64,000 nucleotides of DNA from Eubacteriales bacterium. GTDB taxonomy: Bacteria; Bacillota; Clostridia; Lachnospirales; Lachnospiraceae. The notes under the pieces are model-generated. The model made no database searches. It was not told where the DNA came from and worked only from the letters and a program-made list of their open reading frames with translations. Both the position numbers and the translations under genes were made by a program. The stretch spans positions 1 to 64,000 of the forward strand of contig JAUNGM010000002.1 of NCBI GenBank assembly GCA_030524545.1, in the 5' to 3' direction. How positions within the stretch are numbered: position 1 is the first letter of the stretch; every line of letters starts with the position of its first letter. Shown here one piece after another: positions 54,344 through 63,299 of the stretch.

Positions 54344-54901
54344 ATGACTACAGTGGCAGCATCAAGAAGCAAAACTTATGATATGGCTTATATTGCGATC
54401 TTTGCAGTTTTGATGGCAATTTGTTCCTGGATCTCGATTCCGATGGCAGTGCCGTTTACATTGCAGACATTTGGCGTGTTTATTGCAGTGGGGATCCTGG
54501 GCGGTAAGAGAGGGACAATTTCCGTTCTGGTGTATATTTTGCTTGGAGCAGTGGGAATTCCGGTGTTTGCAGGACTTAGCGGAGGAATCGGAGTCCTTCT
54601 GAATACCACCGGCGGATATATTATCGGATTTTTGTTTTCCGCACTGGCCATGTGGGGGATGGAGCATCTTTTTGGCAGAAAGCCGGCTGTGCAGATCATT
54701 TCCATGGTAGTCGGGCTTGTAATCTGCTATGCATTCGGTACAGCATGGTTTATGGTGGTGTATATGCGTACCAACGAGGCAGTAGGGCTTGGCACAGTTC
54801 TGGGATGGTGTGTGATTCCGTTTATCATTCCGGATCTTGTGAAGATTGCACTGGCATTTATGGTATCCAGAAAACTGCGCCGGTATGTGCCGCAGGGTTG
54901 A
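54344..54901 (+). CDS. bioY: biotin ECF transporter S component BioY
   Basis: A 185-residue membrane protein with six spans. PFTLQTFGVFIAVGILGGKRG and GIPVFAGLSGGIGVLLNTTGGYIIGF are BioY signatures (the latter in parts, GGIGVLLNTTGGY). It binds biotin and works with the shared EcfAAT module, or alone. AAGGAGG sets the ATG at 54344 rather than 54326. A BirA-like site overlaps its promoter; no biotin synthesis genes are seen here, so the cell may rely on uptake. Confidence 0.93.
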   Translation: MTTVAASRSKTYDMAYIAIFAVLMAICSWISIPMAVPFTLQTFGVFIAVGILGGKRGTISVLVYILLGAVGIPVFAGLSGGIGVLLNTTGGYIIGFLFSALAMWGMEHLFGRKPAVQIISMVVGLVICYAFGTAWFMVVYMRTNEAVGLGTVLGWCVIPFIIPDLVKIALAFMVSRKLRRYVPQG

Positions 54902-54911
54902 TAAACCATGA

Positions 54912-55778
54912 TCACTGGGTAAAATATTCTTTATATTCTTTCGGAGACATGCCGTATTCTTTTTTGAAAGCGCGGAAAAAGCTGGAATAATCTTTAAAAC
55001 CGCACATGAGATACGCTTCGCTTATGCTGGTATGGCCTAAAATGGCATCCCGGCAGATGGCGAGGCGTTTTTTTATGATGTATTGGTGAATGGACATGCC
55101 GATGTTGTCCTTGAAAATGTGGGCAATGTGATATTTGCTGACATAAAACTCTTTTGCCAGTAATTCCAGGGAAAGATCTTCATCCAGATGCTGCTCAATA
55201 TAGATGCAGAGATTCTGGTAAAGAGATTTCTCTTCGCTATACTCAATGGGATGGTTTTGTTCGTAGACAATGCGGTTCAGGTGCAGGATGAGATCATCTA
55301 CGCAGAGCGGAATCTGGGTATGGTGTCCAAAACGGTCGGATTTCATTTCGTCGATCAGACGGATGATCCTGGACTGGATATTATTAAAGGCAATCTTATC
55401 ATTATGAAAGAGATATTTTTTGGAAGTTTGGACATACTGCATCATATAGACATAATCCGGTGAAGTGTCCAGAAGATGACGGCAGTATTCCTGGCTGATC
55501 CAGAAAACGAATCTGCGGTAGGGTGCATTCAGGCTGTGGATAATGGGGCGGTGACGCACATGGGGAGGAATGAGCATAATGTCTCCGTAGGTGACAGGAT
55601 ATTGTGTATCTCCGATCCGAATGCTGACATCACCTTCCAGAAAAAAATAAAATTCATAATAATCATGGGAATGTGCAGCGACCTCGGTGAGGGAAGTGTC
55701 GCTGTAGTAATAAATTTCAAAATCTTTGGACAGCATATACTGCCGTGTGCTGAACTGTGTCTGCAGCCTTTTTTTCAT
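54912..55778 (-). CDS. AraC family regulator, probably of uxuAB
   Basis: A 288-residue regulator with an N-terminal cupin (VAAHSHDYYEFYFFLEGDVSI, GDIMLIPPHVRH) and C-terminal AraC helix-turn-helices (SLELLAKEFYVSKYHIAHIFKDN and ISEAYLMCGFKDYSSFFRAFK). Divergent from uxuA; its own promoter is TTGCAA (55850-55855), 17 bp, TAAACT (55827-55832) on the minus strand. Likely activates hexuronate genes when fructuronate or mannonate is present (inference). AGGAGG ribosome site. Confidence 0.88.
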   Translation of the reverse strand: MKKRLQTQFSTRQYMLSKDFEIYYYSDTSLTEVAAHSHDYYEFYFFLEGDVSIRIGDTQYPVTYGDIMLIPPHVRHRPIIHSLNAPYRRFVFWISQEYCRHLLDTSPDYVYMMQYVQTSKKYLFHNDKIAFNNIQSRIIRLIDEMKSDRFGHHTQIPLCVDDLILHLNRIVYEQNHPIEYSEEKSLYQNLCIYIEQHLDEDLSLELLAKEFYVSKYHIAHIFKDNIGMSIHQYIIKKRLAICRDAILGHTSISEAYLMCGFKDYSSFFRAFKKEYGMSPKEYKEYFTQ

Positions 55779-55899
55779 GGATGCCTCCTATGGGAATCTG
55801 TTGTTGATCATTGGAAATCTGAGTTTAGTTTATCACAAAACAACAACTTTTGCAATGTATACAACAATTGGGTCAATGGCTTTTTCTGGAAGGAAAATA

Positions 55900-55905
55900 T
55901 ATAAT
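55900..55905 (+). promoter_or_regulatory. -10 of the uxuAB promoter
   Basis: TATAAT at 55900-55905 without a recognisable -35 (TGGCTT at the expected place), consistent with AraC-dependent transcription. Confidence 0.4.
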
Positions 55906-55971
55906 AAAATCAACATAAAGGAAGACATCAGGCAGCAAAAAAATGAAAAAGAAATGGAGAGGTATACGAAT

Positions 55972-57042
55972 ATGGAAATGACATTAAGATGGTATGGTTC
56001 CAAATTTGACACGGTAACTCTGGAGCAGATCCGCCAGATTCCGGGAGTGACGGGGGTTATTACGACACTGTATGATACAGCACCGGGAGAGGTATGGAGC
56101 CGTGAGCGAATCCGCGCAATGAAGGACGAGGTGGAAGCAGCAGGACTTCATGTAGCAGGAATTGAAAGCGTCAATGTTCATGATGCGATCAAAACAGGTG
56201 CAGCAGACAGGGATGTTTATATTGCAAATTACATTGAAACACTGGAGAACCTTGGAAAAGAGGATATCCATCTGGTATGTTACAACTTTATGCCTGTTTT
56301 TGACTGGACAAGAACCGAGCTGGCCCGTGTAAGACCGGACGGATCTACCGTACTGGCTTATACACAGGAAGCCGTAGATGCCCTTGACCCGGAAAAAATG
56401 TTTGATTCTATCGCCGGGGATATGAACGGAACAGTGATGCCCGGATGGGAACCGGAACGTATGGAGCATGTCAAAGAGCTGTTTGCTATGTACAGGGACA
56501 TTGATGATGAAAAACTGTTTGAGAACCTGAAATATTTCCTGGAGAAGATCATGCCTGTATGCGACCGGTATGATATCAACATGGCTATCCATCCGGACGA
56601 TCCTGCATGGAGCGTATTCGGGCTTCCACGTATCATTATCAATAAGAAGAACATTCTCCGTATGATGGAGATGGTGGACAATCCTCACAATGGAGTAACC
56701 TTCTGCTCCGGCTCCTACGGAACCAACCTGGAAAACGATCTGCCGGATATGATCCGTGCACTGAAGGGCAGAATTCATTTTGCACATGTGCGTAACCTGA
56801 AATTCCATTCTCCGACAAACTTCGAGGAAGCAGCGCATCTGTCCTCTGACGGAACCTTTGATATGTATGAGATCATGAAGGCGCTTTATGAGATTGGTTT
56901 TGACGGCCCGATCCGCCCGGATCACGGACGTATGATCTGGGGCGAAGTAGCAATGCCCGGATATGGACTGTATGACAGAGCACTTGGAGCCACTTACCTG
57001 AACGGACTTTGGGAAGCAATCCAGAAAGGAGCAGAAAGATGA
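55972..57042 (+). CDS. uxuA: mannonate dehydratase
   Basis: A 356-residue TIM-barrel enzyme that dehydrates D-mannonate to 2-keto-3-deoxygluconate. MEMTLRWYGSKFDTVTLEQIRQIPGVTGV (in parts, LRWYG and DTVTLEQIRQ) is the family start; metal ligands lie in AIHPDDPAW, FCSGSYG, HFAHVRN and RPDHGRMIWGE. Start at 55972 after GAGAGG. Its stop overlaps the uxuB start (ATGA). It is part of glucuronate breakdown. Confidence 0.96.
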   Translation: MEMTLRWYGSKFDTVTLEQIRQIPGVTGVITTLYDTAPGEVWSRERIRAMKDEVEAAGLHVAGIESVNVHDAIKTGAADRDVYIANYIETLENLGKEDIHLVCYNFMPVFDWTRTELARVRPDGSTVLAYTQEAVDALDPEKMFDSIAGDMNGTVMPGWEPERMEHVKELFAMYRDIDDEKLFENLKYFLEKIMPVCDRYDINMAIHPDDPAWSVFGLPRIIINKKNILRMMEMVDNPHNGVTFCSGSYGTNLENDLPDMIRALKGRIHFAHVRNLKFHSPTNFEEAAHLSSDGTFDMYEIMKALYEIGFDGPIRPDHGRMIWGEVAMPGYGLYDRALGATYLNGLWEAIQKGAER

Positions 57043-58652
57043 TCTTAAATACCGAAGGACTGAAAGAAAGAGAAGCATGGGAAGCAGCAGGTTATGATCT
57101 TCCGAAATATGACCGTAAGGCAATGATCGAAGCTACAAAAGAAAATCCATTCTGGATCCATTTTGGAGCAGGAAATATTTTCCGTGCATTCCAGGCAAAT
57201 GTTGTGCAGAATCTTTTAAATGACGGCGTGCTGCAGCGCGGCCTTGTTGTTGCAGAAGGTTTTGATTATGAAATTGTAGAAAAAATGAACCGTCCTCATG
57301 ATGATTATACGATTCTTGTGACATTGAAGGCAGATGGAAATATAGAGAAAACAGTGGTAGGAAGTGTTGCGGAATCCTGCATCCTGGATTCCGGGAATGA
57401 AAGGGAATATGGCAGGCTGAAAGATATTTTCTGCAAGGATTCCCTGCAGATGGCATCCTTTACCATTACAGAAAAAGGCTACAGCCTGGTAAATGGCAAA
57501 GGTGAGCTGCTTCCGGCAGTGGAAGCAGATTTTGCGGCAGGACCGGATAAGCCTGCAAGCTACATGGGCAAAGTAGCATCTCTTCTTTATACCCGCTATC
57601 AGGCAGGGCAGAAGCCGATGGCTATGGTCAGCATGGATAACTGCTCTCATAACGGCGATAAGCTGTATGCTGCGATTCACACGTTCGCAAAAGAATGGAC
57701 AGAGCGCGGACTGGCAGATGCAGGCTTCCTGACCTATGTGGAAAATAAAGAAAAAGTGACCTTCCCCTGGACGATGATCGATAAGATCACTCCCCGCCCG
57801 GATGCTTCCGTAGAAGAAATCCTGAAAAAAGATGGGCTGGAGGGTCTTGAACCGGTCGTTACTTCCAAAAATACTTACGTAGCACCGTTTGTCAATGCAG
57901 AGGAATGTGAGTATCTGGTAATTGAGGATGCATTCCCCAATGGCCGTCCGGAACTGGAAAAAGGCGGACTGATGTTTACGGAAAGAGAGACTGTTGATAA
58001 GGTAGAAAAGATGAAGGTCTGCACCTGCCTGAATCCTCTTCACACCACTTTGGCTGTGTTTGGCTGTCTGCTGGGCTATGAGAAGATTTCCGAGGAAATG
58101 AAAGATCCGGAACTGAAAAAACTGGTAGAAGTGATCGGATACCAGGAAGGACTTCCTGTAGTGGTTGATCCGGGCGTGCTTGATCCTAAAGAATTTATTG
58201 ATACAGTATTGAACGTGCGTATTCCGAATCCGTTTATGCCGGATACACCGCAGAGAATCGCAACGGATACTTCCCAGAAACTCGCCATTCGTTTTGGGGA
58301 GACCATCAAGGCCTATGATGCTTCTCCGGAACTGGATACCGCAGATCTGAAGCTGATTCCTCTGGTATTTGCCGGATGGCTGCGCTATCTGATGGGTGTT
58401 GACGATGAAGGAAAGGAATTTACCTTAAGCCCGGATCCGCTTCTGGATACTGTCCGCCCGTACGTTGCAGGTATAGCTCTTGGTGCGGAGACGGATGTGG
58501 AAGAGACCCTGAAGCCGGTTCTGGAAATGAAAAAGATTTTCGGTGTGGATCTGTATGCGGTTGGCATGGCAGAGAAAGTCTGCGGATATTTCAGTGAGAT
58601 GGTCAAGGGGCCGGGAGCGATTCGTGAAACCCTGAAGAAATACACAAAATAA
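57039..58652 (+). CDS. uxuB: D-mannonate oxidoreductase (fructuronate reductase)
   Basis: A 537-residue member of the polyol/mannitol dehydrogenase family. WIHFGAGNIFRAFQANVVQ is the nucleotide-binding start; the catalytic-type KxxxxNxxH region is seen as KVCTCLNPLHTTLA. It reduces D-fructuronate to D-mannonate with NADH, feeding UxuA. ATG overlaps the uxuA stop by 4 bp, so translation is coupled. Terminator follows. Confidence 0.94.
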   Translation: MILNTEGLKEREAWEAAGYDLPKYDRKAMIEATKENPFWIHFGAGNIFRAFQANVVQNLLNDGVLQRGLVVAEGFDYEIVEKMNRPHDDYTILVTLKADGNIEKTVVGSVAESCILDSGNEREYGRLKDIFCKDSLQMASFTITEKGYSLVNGKGELLPAVEADFAAGPDKPASYMGKVASLLYTRYQAGQKPMAMVSMDNCSHNGDKLYAAIHTFAKEWTERGLADAGFLTYVENKEKVTFPWTMIDKITPRPDASVEEILKKDGLEGLEPVVTSKNTYVAPFVNAEECEYLVIEDAFPNGRPELEKGGLMFTERETVDKVEKMKVCTCLNPLHTTLAVFGCLLGYEKISEEMKDPELKKLVEVIGYQEGLPVVVDPGVLDPKEFIDTVLNVRIPNPFMPDTPQRIATDTSQKLAIRFGETIKAYDASPELDTADLKLIPLVFAGWLRYLMGVDDEGKEFTLSPDPLLDTVRPYVAGIALGAETDVEETLKPVLEMKKIFGVDLYAVGMAEKVCGYFSEMVKGPGAIRETLKKYTK

Positions 58653-58678
58653 TGAATGATAAGAAATTATAAAAAATG

Positions 58679-58726
58679 AAAACGGGATCCTTCCCCCAAA
58701 AACAGGGGAGAAGGATTCCGTTTTTG
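58679..58726 (+). terminator. terminator after uxuB
   Basis: AACGGGATCCTTCCCC (from 58681) pairs with GGGGAGAAGGATTCCGTT (58705-58722) with one bulge, followed by TTT. Confidence 0.85.
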
Positions 58727-58767
58727 TGCAGCAGGATAACAAATATCCGACGGATATCTGCTGAGTG

Positions 58768-60033
58768 TCAGCGCCCGGCGGATTTGCCTGCGATGACATC
58801 CGCGTTCAGTTTGACCGCATAGCGGAACAAAACCGCACCGATGATAAACAGCACGGCGATCATTCCAACACCTTTGCTGATATCCCCGGTGATCTGGGAA
58901 ACCAGACTTACGATGGTAGTGCCTACAAAAGAAGCGCCTTTGCCGCAGATGTCCAGAAAGCCGAAATATTCTCCGGACTGCTCCGCAGGGATGATTTTGG
59001 TAAAATAGGAACGTGACAGCGCCTGAATACCTCCCTGGAACATGCCGACAAGAACGGCCATGGCCCAGAATTGTGTCTGTGTAGTAAGAAACATGGCAAA
59101 GACAGCGATACCGATATAAGCCAGAATACAGACGGTGATCAGAATATCTGCGGAATATTTGCCGGACAGCCGTCCAAAAATAATACAGCAGGGGAAAGCT
59201 ACAATCTGCGTGACCAGAAGCGCCAGCAGAAGTCCTGTACTGTCAAGTCCGAGAGCGGAACCGTATGCGGTCGCCATATCAATGATCGTGTAAACGCCGT
59301 CAATATAAAAGAAAAACGCCAGAAGGAACACGAAGATACGCTTCTCTCTGCGGATATTTCCGAATGCTCTGCCGATTCTGCCAAAGCTTTCCGCAACTGC
59401 GTGGGGCTTTTTTTCTACATAAAATTTCTGGCGGTAGCTTTGAAACAGGGGGACTGTCATAAGAACCCACCAGGCAGCTACGATCACAAAGGAGATCGCC
59501 ATGGCCGTTTCCATGGAAATACCGATGGTGCCGGAGCCGAGTACCACGAGAAGGCAGACAACAAAGGGAATACAGCTTCCGATATAGCCCCATGCATAAC
59601 CTTGTGAGGATACATGGTCCATCCGCTCCTCCGTGGTGACATCGGAGAGCATGGAATCATAAAAGATCAGGCTGCCGGAGTAACCGATTTTTGCGATCAG
59701 GAAAATGACCAGAAACGCCAGCCATTGTCTGGCAAAGCCCATGCAGATACATGCCGCAGCTCCAATAAAAAGAGACAGGGCGAAGATAGGCTTTTTGAAG
59801 TCCTTCGTATCTGCCAGAGTACCGAGAACAGGCCCCAGGAGTGCAACTACCAGCGTAGCGGCAGAAGCAGCATATCCCCAGTAGGCCAGGTACTCTACGG
59901 AAGTGAGTCCGCCGCCCTCAGCAAGATAATTAAAATAAATCGGGATGATCGTGGCAATGAGCAGGGTAAATGCTGAATTACCCACATCATACAGCACCCA
60001 GTTCCGCTCGCTTTTGGTCAATTTTAGTTTCAT
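58768..60033 (-). CDS. MFS transporter of the UMF1 (Atg22-like) group
   Basis: A 421-residue protein with about 12 spans. The opening ERNWVLYDVGNSAFTLLIATIIPIYF (in parts, WVLYDVGNSAF) is the signature of the UMF1 family; AYWGYAASAATLVVALLGPVLGTLAD follows. Eukaryotic relatives export amino acids from vacuoles; bacterial substrates are mostly unknown. ATG at 60033 follows AAGGAAGG. Confidence 0.85.
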   Translation of the reverse strand: MKLKLTKSERNWVLYDVGNSAFTLLIATIIPIYFNYLAEGGGLTSVEYLAYWGYAASAATLVVALLGPVLGTLADTKDFKKPIFALSLFIGAAACICMGFARQWLAFLVIFLIAKIGYSGSLIFYDSMLSDVTTEERMDHVSSQGYAWGYIGSCIPFVVCLLVVLGSGTIGISMETAMAISFVIVAAWWVLMTVPLFQSYRQKFYVEKKPHAVAESFGRIGRAFGNIRREKRIFVFLLAFFFYIDGVYTIIDMATAYGSALGLDSTGLLLALLVTQIVAFPCCIIFGRLSGKYSADILITVCILAYIGIAVFAMFLTTQTQFWAMAVLVGMFQGGIQALSRSYFTKIIPAEQSGEYFGFLDICGKGASFVGTTIVSLVSQITGDISKGVGMIAVLFIIGAVLFRYAVKLNADVIAGKSAGR

Positions 60034-60122
60034 CTGGATTTCCTTCCTTTCCATACATTCTCCATACTTGTTAAAAGTATACCACATTTTGAGGAATCTG
60101 TTACAGATACTTTGGGGATTTC

Positions 60123-60665
60123 TCAAATGCTGCAGGAATTCTTCGGGGGAATCCGGAAGGAATGCGTATCGACACCCTCCAGTTCCAGTAATGTTATCTT
60201 TTTGTCAATTCCCCCTGCATATCCGGTGAGACTGCCGTTGGAGCCGATGACCCGGTGGCAGGGGATGATGATGGAAATTGGATTATGACTTACAGCACCG
60301 CCCACAGCCTGGGCGGACATGGTCTGCCTGTTCATACGGACGGCCTTTTTTTTTGCAATTTCGCCGTAGGTAGTCACTTCTCCGGAGGGAATTTCGCAGA
60401 GAATGCGCCATACCTCCTGCCGGAAACTGCTTCCTGCGGGGGCGAGAGATAATTCTGTTATGGAAGGCTTTTCCCCTGCAAAATACCTGTCCAGCCATTT
60501 GGCTGCTGTACACAGGATGGGGGAAGCATTTTGTTCCATAGGTTCTTTTTTTAGTGAGTCCTTAAAATATTTTTGTCCCTCAATCCAAAGGCCTGCAAGG
60601 GAGTCTCCCCTTCCGGCAAGGGTCAGAAGTCCGAGGGGCGAGGAGTAATTGATAAAATCGTACAT
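60123..60665 (-). CDS. ogt: methylated-DNA--protein-cysteine methyltransferase
   Basis: A 180-residue DNA repair protein that takes the methyl group of O6-methylguanine onto its own cysteine. The active-site motif IIPCHRVIG is intact, with the helix-turn-helix-like VTTYGEIAKK and RQTMSAQAVGGAVSHNP before it. Start at 60665 after GGAGG rather than 60689. Convention for the symbol (ogt or mgt) varies. Confidence 0.93.
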   Translation of the reverse strand: MYDFINYSSPLGLLTLAGRGDSLAGLWIEGQKYFKDSLKKEPMEQNASPILCTAAKWLDRYFAGEKPSITELSLAPAGSSFRQEVWRILCEIPSGEVTTYGEIAKKKAVRMNRQTMSAQAVGGAVSHNPISIIIPCHRVIGSNGSLTGYAGGIDKKITLLELEGVDTHSFRIPPKNSCSI

Positions 60666-60848
60666 GGGCGGTACCTCCGTTTGATGCAAATATCATTGTC
60701 CTCATTATAAAAAGTGCGGGTCTTATTTGCAAGACGGAGTTTCCGCTTTCTATTGCCGGTACATGGCCTGGGAGTGAACAGTATCATTGATTTTTTTTTG
60801 CAAGTGTAGTAGAATAAGGAAAAATTCAGGTAGAAAAGAGGAATTGAA

Positions 60849-61286
60849 ATGGAATTAGCAGTATTACAGAAAGACATGATCGCAGCAATGAAGGCGAAAG
60901 ACAAGCCGAGAAAAGAAGCTATTTCCGCACTTGTTTCCGCAGTAAAGAAGGCGGGAATTGACGCAGGCTGCAGAGAGGATATCCCGGAATCCATGGTAGA
61001 CCAGGTAATCCTGAAAGAACAGAAAACAGCGAAAGAGCAGATTGATACCTGCCCTGCAGACAGAACCGATCTGAAAGCAGAGTATCAGTTCCGTTACGAT
61101 GTAATCTCCGAATACGCACCGCAGCTTATGTCTGCAGATGAGGTCAAGGCCTTTCTGGAAGAGAAATTTGCAGACCTGCTTGCAACCAAAAACAAAGGCA
61201 TGATCATGAAAAATGTAATGCCGGAACTGAAAGGCAAAGCCGACGGTAAAGTAATCAACCAGGTAGTTGCGGAGCTTTGCAAATAA
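60849..61286 (+). CDS. GatB/YqeY domain protein
   Basis: A 145-residue helical protein of the YqeY family, related to the tRNA-binding tail of GatB. MELAVLQKDMIAAMKAKDKPRKEAISALVSAVKK (in parts) and the C-terminal KGMIMKNVMPELKGKADGKVINQVV are typical. Role unclear, perhaps tRNA-linked. Its stop overlaps the start of the HAD gene. Confidence 0.92.
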   Translation: MELAVLQKDMIAAMKAKDKPRKEAISALVSAVKKAGIDAGCREDIPESMVDQVILKEQKTAKEQIDTCPADRTDLKAEYQFRYDVISEYAPQLMSADEVKAFLEEKFADLLATKNKGMIMKNVMPELKGKADGKVINQVVAELCK

Positions 61287-62104
61287 TGGGAAAACTGATT
61301 TTTCTGGATATTGACGGAACGATTCGCTGGTATGATGGTTCTGTGCCGGAGAGTACCGTTTTTGCAATCAAAGAAGCAAGGAAAAACGGACATGAGGTCT
61401 GTATCTGCAGCGGGAGGCCATACAGTCTGATCGAAAAGAATATCATGGATATAGGTTTTGACGGTGTTGTTTCGTGCGCAGGGACTTATGTCCTTTACAG
61501 GGGAGAGTGCGTAAAGAAGGTAAGTTTTGATTCCGAAACGGCTCATGAGCTCTGCGGCTATCTTCTGGAGAATGACTGTATTGTAGAAATGCAGCGGTAT
61601 GACCAGACCTTTCTTCCTAAGGTGATGCAGACACGCTATGATGAAATGAGCAGCCGTATGATGGAGAACTTTGGAGAAAATGCCAAAAGGCTGGAGGACT
61701 ATCCTACTATTGCGGAGAACTATACGGATGTACATGAAATTGAGAAGGTTATGTTTTTCAGCAGTAAGCTTTCCTATGAGAAGGTTTATGAAAACTGGAA
61801 GGATCGGGTGATCATGACACCCTTCAGTATCCCGAATGTGGAGCGCTGGGGCGGGGAAATCTCCCCGATGAATGTAAATAAGACCATCGGAATCCAAAGT
61901 ATTCTGGAACACAGTTCTTATACCAGAGAAGACGTTATTGCCATTGGAGACAGCGACAATGATATTGATATGCTGGAATTTGCCTCTGTCGGAGTTGCCA
62001 TGGGAAATGCCACGGAAAGTGCCCGCAAAGCAGCAGACTGGCAGACAGATGAGCTTTTGAATGACGGCATCCTGAAAGCATTCCGGAAGCTGGAGCTGAT
62101 TTAA
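61286..62104 (+). CDS. Cof-type HAD hydrolase
   Basis: A 272-residue phosphatase of the HAD superfamily, Cof/IIB cap type. Motif I is FLDIDGTI (nucleophile D), motif II is CSGRP, motif IV is AIGDSDNDIDML. Such enzymes act on sugar phosphates or flavin-type phosphates. The ATG at 61286 overlaps the YqeY stop (TAATG), so it is translationally coupled; the TTG at 61277 is less likely. Confidence 0.9.
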   Translation: MGKLIFLDIDGTIRWYDGSVPESTVFAIKEARKNGHEVCICSGRPYSLIEKNIMDIGFDGVVSCAGTYVLYRGECVKKVSFDSETAHELCGYLLENDCIVEMQRYDQTFLPKVMQTRYDEMSSRMMENFGENAKRLEDYPTIAENYTDVHEIEKVMFFSSKLSYEKVYENWKDRVIMTPFSIPNVERWGGEISPMNVNKTIGIQSILEHSSYTREDVIAIGDSDNDIDMLEFASVGVAMGNATESARKAADWQTDELLNDGILKAFRKLELI

Positions 62105-62123
62105 ATAATAGATGTATCTATTT

Positions 62124-62162
62124 GGCACGCTTATATTCTGTTTTATTTGATATAAGCGTGCC
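62124..62162. terminator. hairpin between convergent HAD and AraC genes
   Basis: A perfect 13-bp inverted repeat GGCACGCTTATAT/ATATAAGCGTGCC (62124-62136 with 62150-62162). Confidence 0.75.
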
Positions 62163-62168
62163 GTGATA

Positions 62169-63056
62169 TTATAGGGATAATTTCTGGTACTCCCTGGGAC
62201 TATAGCCCATTTTTTCCCGAAAGACCCTGGAGAAATATGAGGAACTGGAAAAACCGCATTGTACCGCAGTTTCAGTGATGTTTCCGGTGCCTTTGGCCAA
62301 TAGGGCAAGGCTCTGTTCAATACGGTAGTTCAGAAGATAGTCAAACAATGACTCACGCATATTCTTTTTAAAAAAACGGCAGCATTCGCTCGGGCAGATG
62401 CTGACCTCTGCGGCAATATTCTCCAGCGTGATCTTTTCCTGATAATGGGTATGGATATAGGTGAGGATCTGCTTCAGCCGTTCAATATTTTTGGCAGATA
62501 TCTGGCTGTCGGAAGAAGTCTGCACATGCCTGCATACGATTCTCCATATTTCCATCAGAAGAAGATAAATCTGGAAATCATAATCCTCCTCGTGCTTCTG
62601 GTCATGGTACAAACGCTCCACAGTACGAAGCATTTCTAAAATATCCATCTGCCATTCCTCAGAATCGGTGAGGGACAGACTGGGAATAGAAGGATTTTCT
62701 ACGATCCGTTTCATGTATTTTTCTTTCAGAAAGCTGTCCCGGAAGCCTTCCAGAAGACGGGGATGGAAAGTGATGGACACATAATGGCAGTCCTGCTCGT
62801 CAATGGAGTGCCCGGTATGGAGCATATTGGAATTACAAAGAAGCCCCTGCCCTTCCTTCAGGTGATAAACGTGTTCATTGACCTGATACCGGATTTCTCC
62901 TTCCAGAACATAGGTCCATTCCAGCTCCGTATGCCAGTGCCACATGAAGGACCGACGCTCATAATCGGACAGCCGTTCATGACTGACCCTCACAGGAAAT
63001 TCATAGGTTCCGTGAACTTTGATCTCTTTTTGGTTTTTGTCTGTCTGAATCTGCAT
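62169..63056 (-). CDS. AraC family regulator near galK
   Basis: A 295-residue regulator with an N-terminal cupin (WHWHTELEWTYVLEGEIRYQV, EGQGLLCNSNMLH) and C-terminal AraC helices (LENIAAEVSICPSECCRFFKK, ITETAVQCGFSSSSYFSRVF). Divergent from galK. The start at 63056 is preferred (TGAGG before it); an upstream in-frame ATG at 63119 lacks a ribosome site. The spacer 63057-63299 holds no gene; it contains A-rich sequence. Confidence 0.87.
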   Translation of the reverse strand: MQIQTDKNQKEIKVHGTYEFPVRVSHERLSDYERRSFMWHWHTELEWTYVLEGEIRYQVNEHVYHLKEGQGLLCNSNMLHTGHSIDEQDCHYVSITFHPRLLEGFRDSFLKEKYMKRIVENPSIPSLSLTDSEEWQMDILEMLRTVERLYHDQKHEEDYDFQIYLLLMEIWRIVCRHVQTSSDSQISAKNIERLKQILTYIHTHYQEKITLENIAAEVSICPSECCRFFKKNMRESLFDYLLNYRIEQSLALLAKGTGNITETAVQCGFSSSSYFSRVFREKMGYSPREYQKLSL

Positions 63057-63299
63057 AAATACCTCAATATAGTGCAAAAACTGTTCAATATAATCGTTGA
63101 AATAATTCCTGCTTCTCATTATAATAGCATTAACAACAAAGTCAAGAGAGCGAAGCAGGCGGGCCGGAAAAAATCAGAAACTGCCCGCAAAAGTATCCCG
63201 TGGACAGAACGGCGGCATACGGGATGAAACAAAGTGTAAAGAAAAAAACGCAAAAAAATAAAAAAGAAAACGGATTGAAGAAAAAGGAGTACGTCCACT